In this document: piece after piece, positions 60,960 through 64,000 of the stretch
Numbering within the stretch: the stretch's first letter is position 1
Layout: each line of letters opens with the position of its first letter
NCBI RefSeq assembly: GCF_000002425.4
Contig: NC_037256.1
Location: forward strand, 17,644,586-17,708,585
Direction: 5' to 3'
Source of the DNA: Physcomitrium patens
Taxonomy: Eukaryota > Streptophyta > Bryopsida > Funariales > Funariaceae
DNA length: 64,000 nt
Program-made: the position numbers and the translations under genes
Notes under the pieces: model-generated
Seen by the model: only the letters and a program-made list of their open reading frames with translations
Told to the model about the DNA's origin: nothing
Databases searched by the model: none

Positions 60960-61400
60960 ACATGTTTCAACAAACTTGGCGATAATTTAAAATTTTTTTT
61001 GACATGAAGTATTCAAGTTTCTTTTGATCCGTATATACAGTGATTGGATTAGAAGTGCCTTCTAGATGATGACACCATTCTTGAAATGAATTTATGATTG
61101 CAAGAAGTTCTTTGTTATGGATTTCATAATTAATCTTCATTACTGAAATTTTTTTGGAATGAAAAGCTATTAGGTGAAGTTTATCATCTGTTCTCATTTG
61201 TGATAATATGGCATCCAAAGTAAAGTCTAATGCATCTATTTCCATAAAAAATGCCTTAGAAAAATTGACACAATATAAGATTAGTGCAAAAATATAGGCT
61301 GACTTCAAAGTTTCAAAAGATGCTTCAGCTTCTTTGCTCTACTCAAGTTTATCTTTGCAAGTCAAACGTGTAAGTGGAACTGTAATTCAAGAGAAGTCTT
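60960..61400 (-). pseudogene. Element E RNase H
   Basis: Minus-strand reading at 60967-61308: FSKAFFMEIDALDFTLDAIL, HLIAFHSKKIS, NKELLAIINSFQEWCHHLEG and VYTDQKKLEYF. This is gypsy RNase H, parallel to B 24800-25090. Confidence 0.85.
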
Positions 61401-62090
61401 TGATAAAGATCCAATAATAGTTGATAAAGCCCAAAAAGCATTAGACATCTCTTATCATTTTTGAAATCTTTCAATCCATAATCATTTGAACTTTCTTAGG
61501 ATCTATCATAAGTCCATCATTTGAAATGATGTATCCTCAGAAGTCGACTTGAGTAGTGTGGAATACATACTTTTCTATCTTGGCATAGAGTCCCGCACTC
61601 TTCATTTTTATAACACATGACAAACATGAAGTTCATGTTCATTTGTGTTCTTAGAATAGATGAAGATGTCGTCTAAATAGTAGATAATAAAATCATCTAA
61701 AAACTCTCAAAAAACATCATTTATTAGATGTTGAAAAGCTGTTGATGCATTTATAAGTCCAAAAGGCATGACATTGTATTCAAAATATCCATACCTAGTT
61801 TAAAACGCAGTCTTCCATTCATTTCCTTCTTTAATACGTACTAAATTGTATGCTCTCCATAGATCTATTTTTGTGTAGATCTTAGCTTGATTCAATTGAT
61901 TAAGAAGTCCGGATATCAAAAATAAAGAGTACTTATTCTTGATGGTGATTTTGTTGAGTCTTTAATAATCAACACATATCTACATGACCCATCTTTTTTC
62001 TTCACAAATAAGATTGGAGCTTATGCTAGTGATTAGTATACCATATGAAATTCTTGGCCAAATTTTCTTCAATATATTCCTTGAGTTCAG
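61401..62090 (-). pseudogene. Element E reverse transcriptase
   Basis: Minus-strand text at 61480-62080 follows the B RT backwards, including the YLDD region near 61670-61690 and the entry block near 61980-62030. Broken fossil. Confidence 0.75.
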
Positions 62091-62243
62091 TCAATTTATT
62101 TTGTAAAAAACTATAGATTGGTCCAAATGGTGGTTGTACTCCTTCTTGAAGGTCAATTGAGCAGTTATAGGGATGATACTTTGGAAGAGTATTTGTATTC
62201 TTCTTTTCAAATACATCTTAAAATTCTTAATATTGGCTGAAAA

Positions 62244-63040
62244 TTCTACTTGCTCATTTTACTTATTCTAGAAGAAACCTCCTAGCATAAACCCGTATAG
62301 GAGAATTTGAACATGGGGAATGACTAGTTGCTTAAGCGTTCATGTTAGGATCACACAATCAGTTACCTCTTGAATGTATCGTCTCTATTTTTAATATCTG
62401 AACACACAAGGAAACTATAATCTCCTCCTTCACCTTATCGGTCTCTTCCTTACAGTAATTCAGTCATACCAATAACTATTACTTCTACCAATATATTCAC
62501 TCTCATAATCTCCAACTGTAATACTACGCCCTCATAGCTTTCAGCACACAATTACCCTCGTTCCAATCACTGGAATTCTTCACACAGAACTGCCATTCAC
62601 ATTACAGTGTTTCACACAAACATAGACTCATTCTCTCTGCTGAACTACAATCAGATTTCAGCATTCAATCTTTCTTCTTCTCAAATAATACCAATCACAT
62701 TTCCATTCCATAATTTACTTCACAATATTCAGAGAAAATAACAAACAAAAGAAAAGAGGTAGCACCAAGCTTACCCCAGCTCACACTATCACAACGATGG
62801 TCCTCGGCTCATGACTATCACAATCTGGCCCTCGGCTTATGACTCTTATAGTCTGGCACTCTAATTAACTTCTACAATTCCTATATACTTTTCCTTGAGT
62901 CTCCAGATTCTAACCATAATTCTATAATCAACTACTTTTAATAATAAAATCATTCATCCATCTTCCTAAATTTCCTATTACATAGACTATTAATATATTT
63001 TATCAATATCTTTCAAAAAAGAATTAATATCTATTCTACA
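62244..63040 (-). repeat. 3' LTR of element F
   Basis: Matches 21060-21823 from TTGCTC(A/G)TTTTA to TATCTATTCTACA. It carries an additional stretch near 62790-62860 with two copies of 'ggctcatgactatcac'-like text not seen in D. Confidence 0.85.
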
Positions 63041-63600
63041 TAGTTCCACTCCTATCTGTACAGCGTCCTTGCAAACACTCAATTGATACCTATCTAAAAA
63101 TTATCTAACAAATCTCCACAAAAATTAGTAGTTCCTCTAGCCTATCTAATTAATCAATTGCCATAGTATTTGTTATTGGTTCTATTGATTTCGATTCCAA
63201 CTACAAATCTTCTTCTTCCTTCCTCCAATCCTTCTATTGGCTCCTTCTTCAATTGAGCTAAAAGTCTTCAGTGTACTCACCCAGTACAAGGACTTGAGCC
63301 TCCAGTTTTAAGATCTGGACATCTTGAAGTTTCAATTGTTACTGTTGACTCATCCATTCTATAATATCTTCAATTGACACTTGTGACCGACTCTTCACTG
63401 TTAACTCTTAACTGAAACTACTACTCTCGAAAATACAAGAAATACAAGAAAATGGTACTCTAGCTAACCCAAAACAACACCACAAAATGACTTTAATTGG
63501 TGCCCCACTCCTATTCTTTTACTACTTGGTGATAATGACAATATGTTATCCATACTGTCCGTGAAAGGTAATGAGAAGTAATCTTTCTTGGTGGCCATAT
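63041..63600 (-). pseudogene. Element F 3' region with coiled-coil-like reading
   Basis: Counterpart of D 16502-17040. Minus-strand text near 63250-63400 gives LKLQDVQILKLEAQVLVLGE, again E/L/Q-rich with heptad spacing. Confidence 0.5.
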
Positions 63601-63607
63601 TTAACTT

Positions 63608-63985
63608 TCAAAAATCTTGACATATCCTGATTTTTCCATTATTCTTCCATACCATCACAATTGGCGACACCCATGCACTATACGGAATAGGATAAATAAA
63701 ATCCATGTTGAGAAGTTTATCCAATTCCTCTTTCACTAAAAGAAAATATTTTGGATTAAGCCGATGTTGTCTTTGACTAACTCGCATAACACCCTCCTCC
63801 AGAATAATATGGTGCTCACACACGTCAACTAGAATCCCTTTCAAATCTGCATACAACCACGCAAAGGCAGATTTGTGATGGACAAAAAATTGTTTCCAAG
63901 CATCCAATTCTTTACCTATAATACCGGCATATATTTTAATTAGCTGTGGCATTTCGTTGGTCCCCAAGTTAATGGATTGACACAC
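63608..63985 (-). pseudogene. Element F: RT N-terminal part
   Basis: A 125-residue minus-strand reading: CEHHIILEEGVMRVSQRQHR, LVKEELDKLLNMDFIYPI, WVSPIVMVWKNNGKIRICQD. This is the RT entry region of a gypsy element. As in D, the palm domain does not follow. Confidence 0.8.
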
Positions 63986-64000
63986 AAGGTCTTCAACAAT

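Larger units (their letters stand above)
58226..62243 (-). mobile_element. Element E: chromovirus of the A/B family, truncated by element F
   Basis: Minus-strand copy of the element B family. The 3' LTR is at 58226-58781, with a polypurine tract beside it (minus strand AAAAAGAAGGATAA). The extra 3' region (58782-59330), chromodomain (about 59340-59570), integrase (59838-60741), RNase H (60967-61308) and RT (about 61480-62080) follow in mirror order of B. The sequence stops being B-like at about 62243, where the LTR of F begins. The rest of E lies outside the window or is lost. Broken in ten or more places. Confidence 0.85.
62244..64000 (-). mobile_element. Element F: second copy of non-autonomous gypsy family D, runs off the window
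   Basis: The 3' LTR is at about 62244-63040 (it includes the TTGCTC terminus missing from D's 3' LTR). A polypurine tract (AGGAGTGGAACTA, minus strand) follows at 63041-63053, then the coiled-coil-like 3' region, then the RT entry region at 63608-63985. It has the same order and the same RT truncation as element D. The remainder lies beyond 64000. Confidence 0.85.

Noticed and set aside
1-64000. tRNA, rRNA or organelle-derived inserts
   Set aside because: No cloverleaf-type conserved boxes or rRNA core sequences were recognised by eye. A dedicated tRNA scan would be needed to exclude weak cases.

Overview
The window looks like a repeat-rich, very AT-rich stretch of nuclear DNA from a flowering plant. 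The evidence is nested Ty3/gypsy and Ty1/copia LTR retrotransposons, GT-AG spliced host exons, and one plant-type gene: a soluble ABC ATPase of the ABCI17/STAR1 type. The species cannot be told from the sequence. No bacterial operons, CRISPR arrays, rRNA or tRNA genes were seen.

Layout, left to right. 1-13893: an old chromovirus-type gypsy copy (element A, + strand). A copia element (K, 5571-11173, - strand) sits inside its integrase region, and a fragment related to another gypsy leader sits inside its gag region. 14136-14679: a solo LTR (X). 14764-15782: a collapsed LTR-to-LTR remnant (C). 15783-21823: a non-autonomous gypsy element (D, - strand). 21824-27858: the best-preserved chromovirus (B, + strand), with gag, protease, RT, RNase H, integrase, chromodomain and an extra open stretch before its 3' LTR. 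27859-33400: degraded repeats, including a gypsy-like aspartic protease fragment (G). 33400-39700: a very old copia copy (J, - strand), interrupted by a solo-type LTR of family H.

40295-43431 (- strand) is the host gene island: five exons that join in frame to a 281-residue ABC ATPase with every expected nucleotide-binding motif. Immediately upstream and divergent, 43722-46023 (+ strand) carries five small phase-2 exons encoding leucine-rich repeats, the remnant of an LRR receptor-type gene. The ABC gene's promoter must lie at or inside this remnant.

46024-48132 is repeat DNA. 48133-57153 is a comparatively young gypsy element (H, - strand) with 1.25-kb LTRs, gag, protease and only the first part of RT. 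57154-58225 is unassigned. 58226-62243 is a chromovirus of the A/B family (E, - strand), cut at its upstream end by a second copy (F) of the D family that runs off the window.

The main points of interest are: two different gypsy families (D/F and H) whose pol stops at nearly the same place in RT before the 3' LTR; the conserved extra 3' open stretch in the chromovirus family; the LRR exon series abutting the promoter of a conserved transporter gene; and a gypsy-type protease of an unusual subfamily. All LTR elements are treated as fossils.
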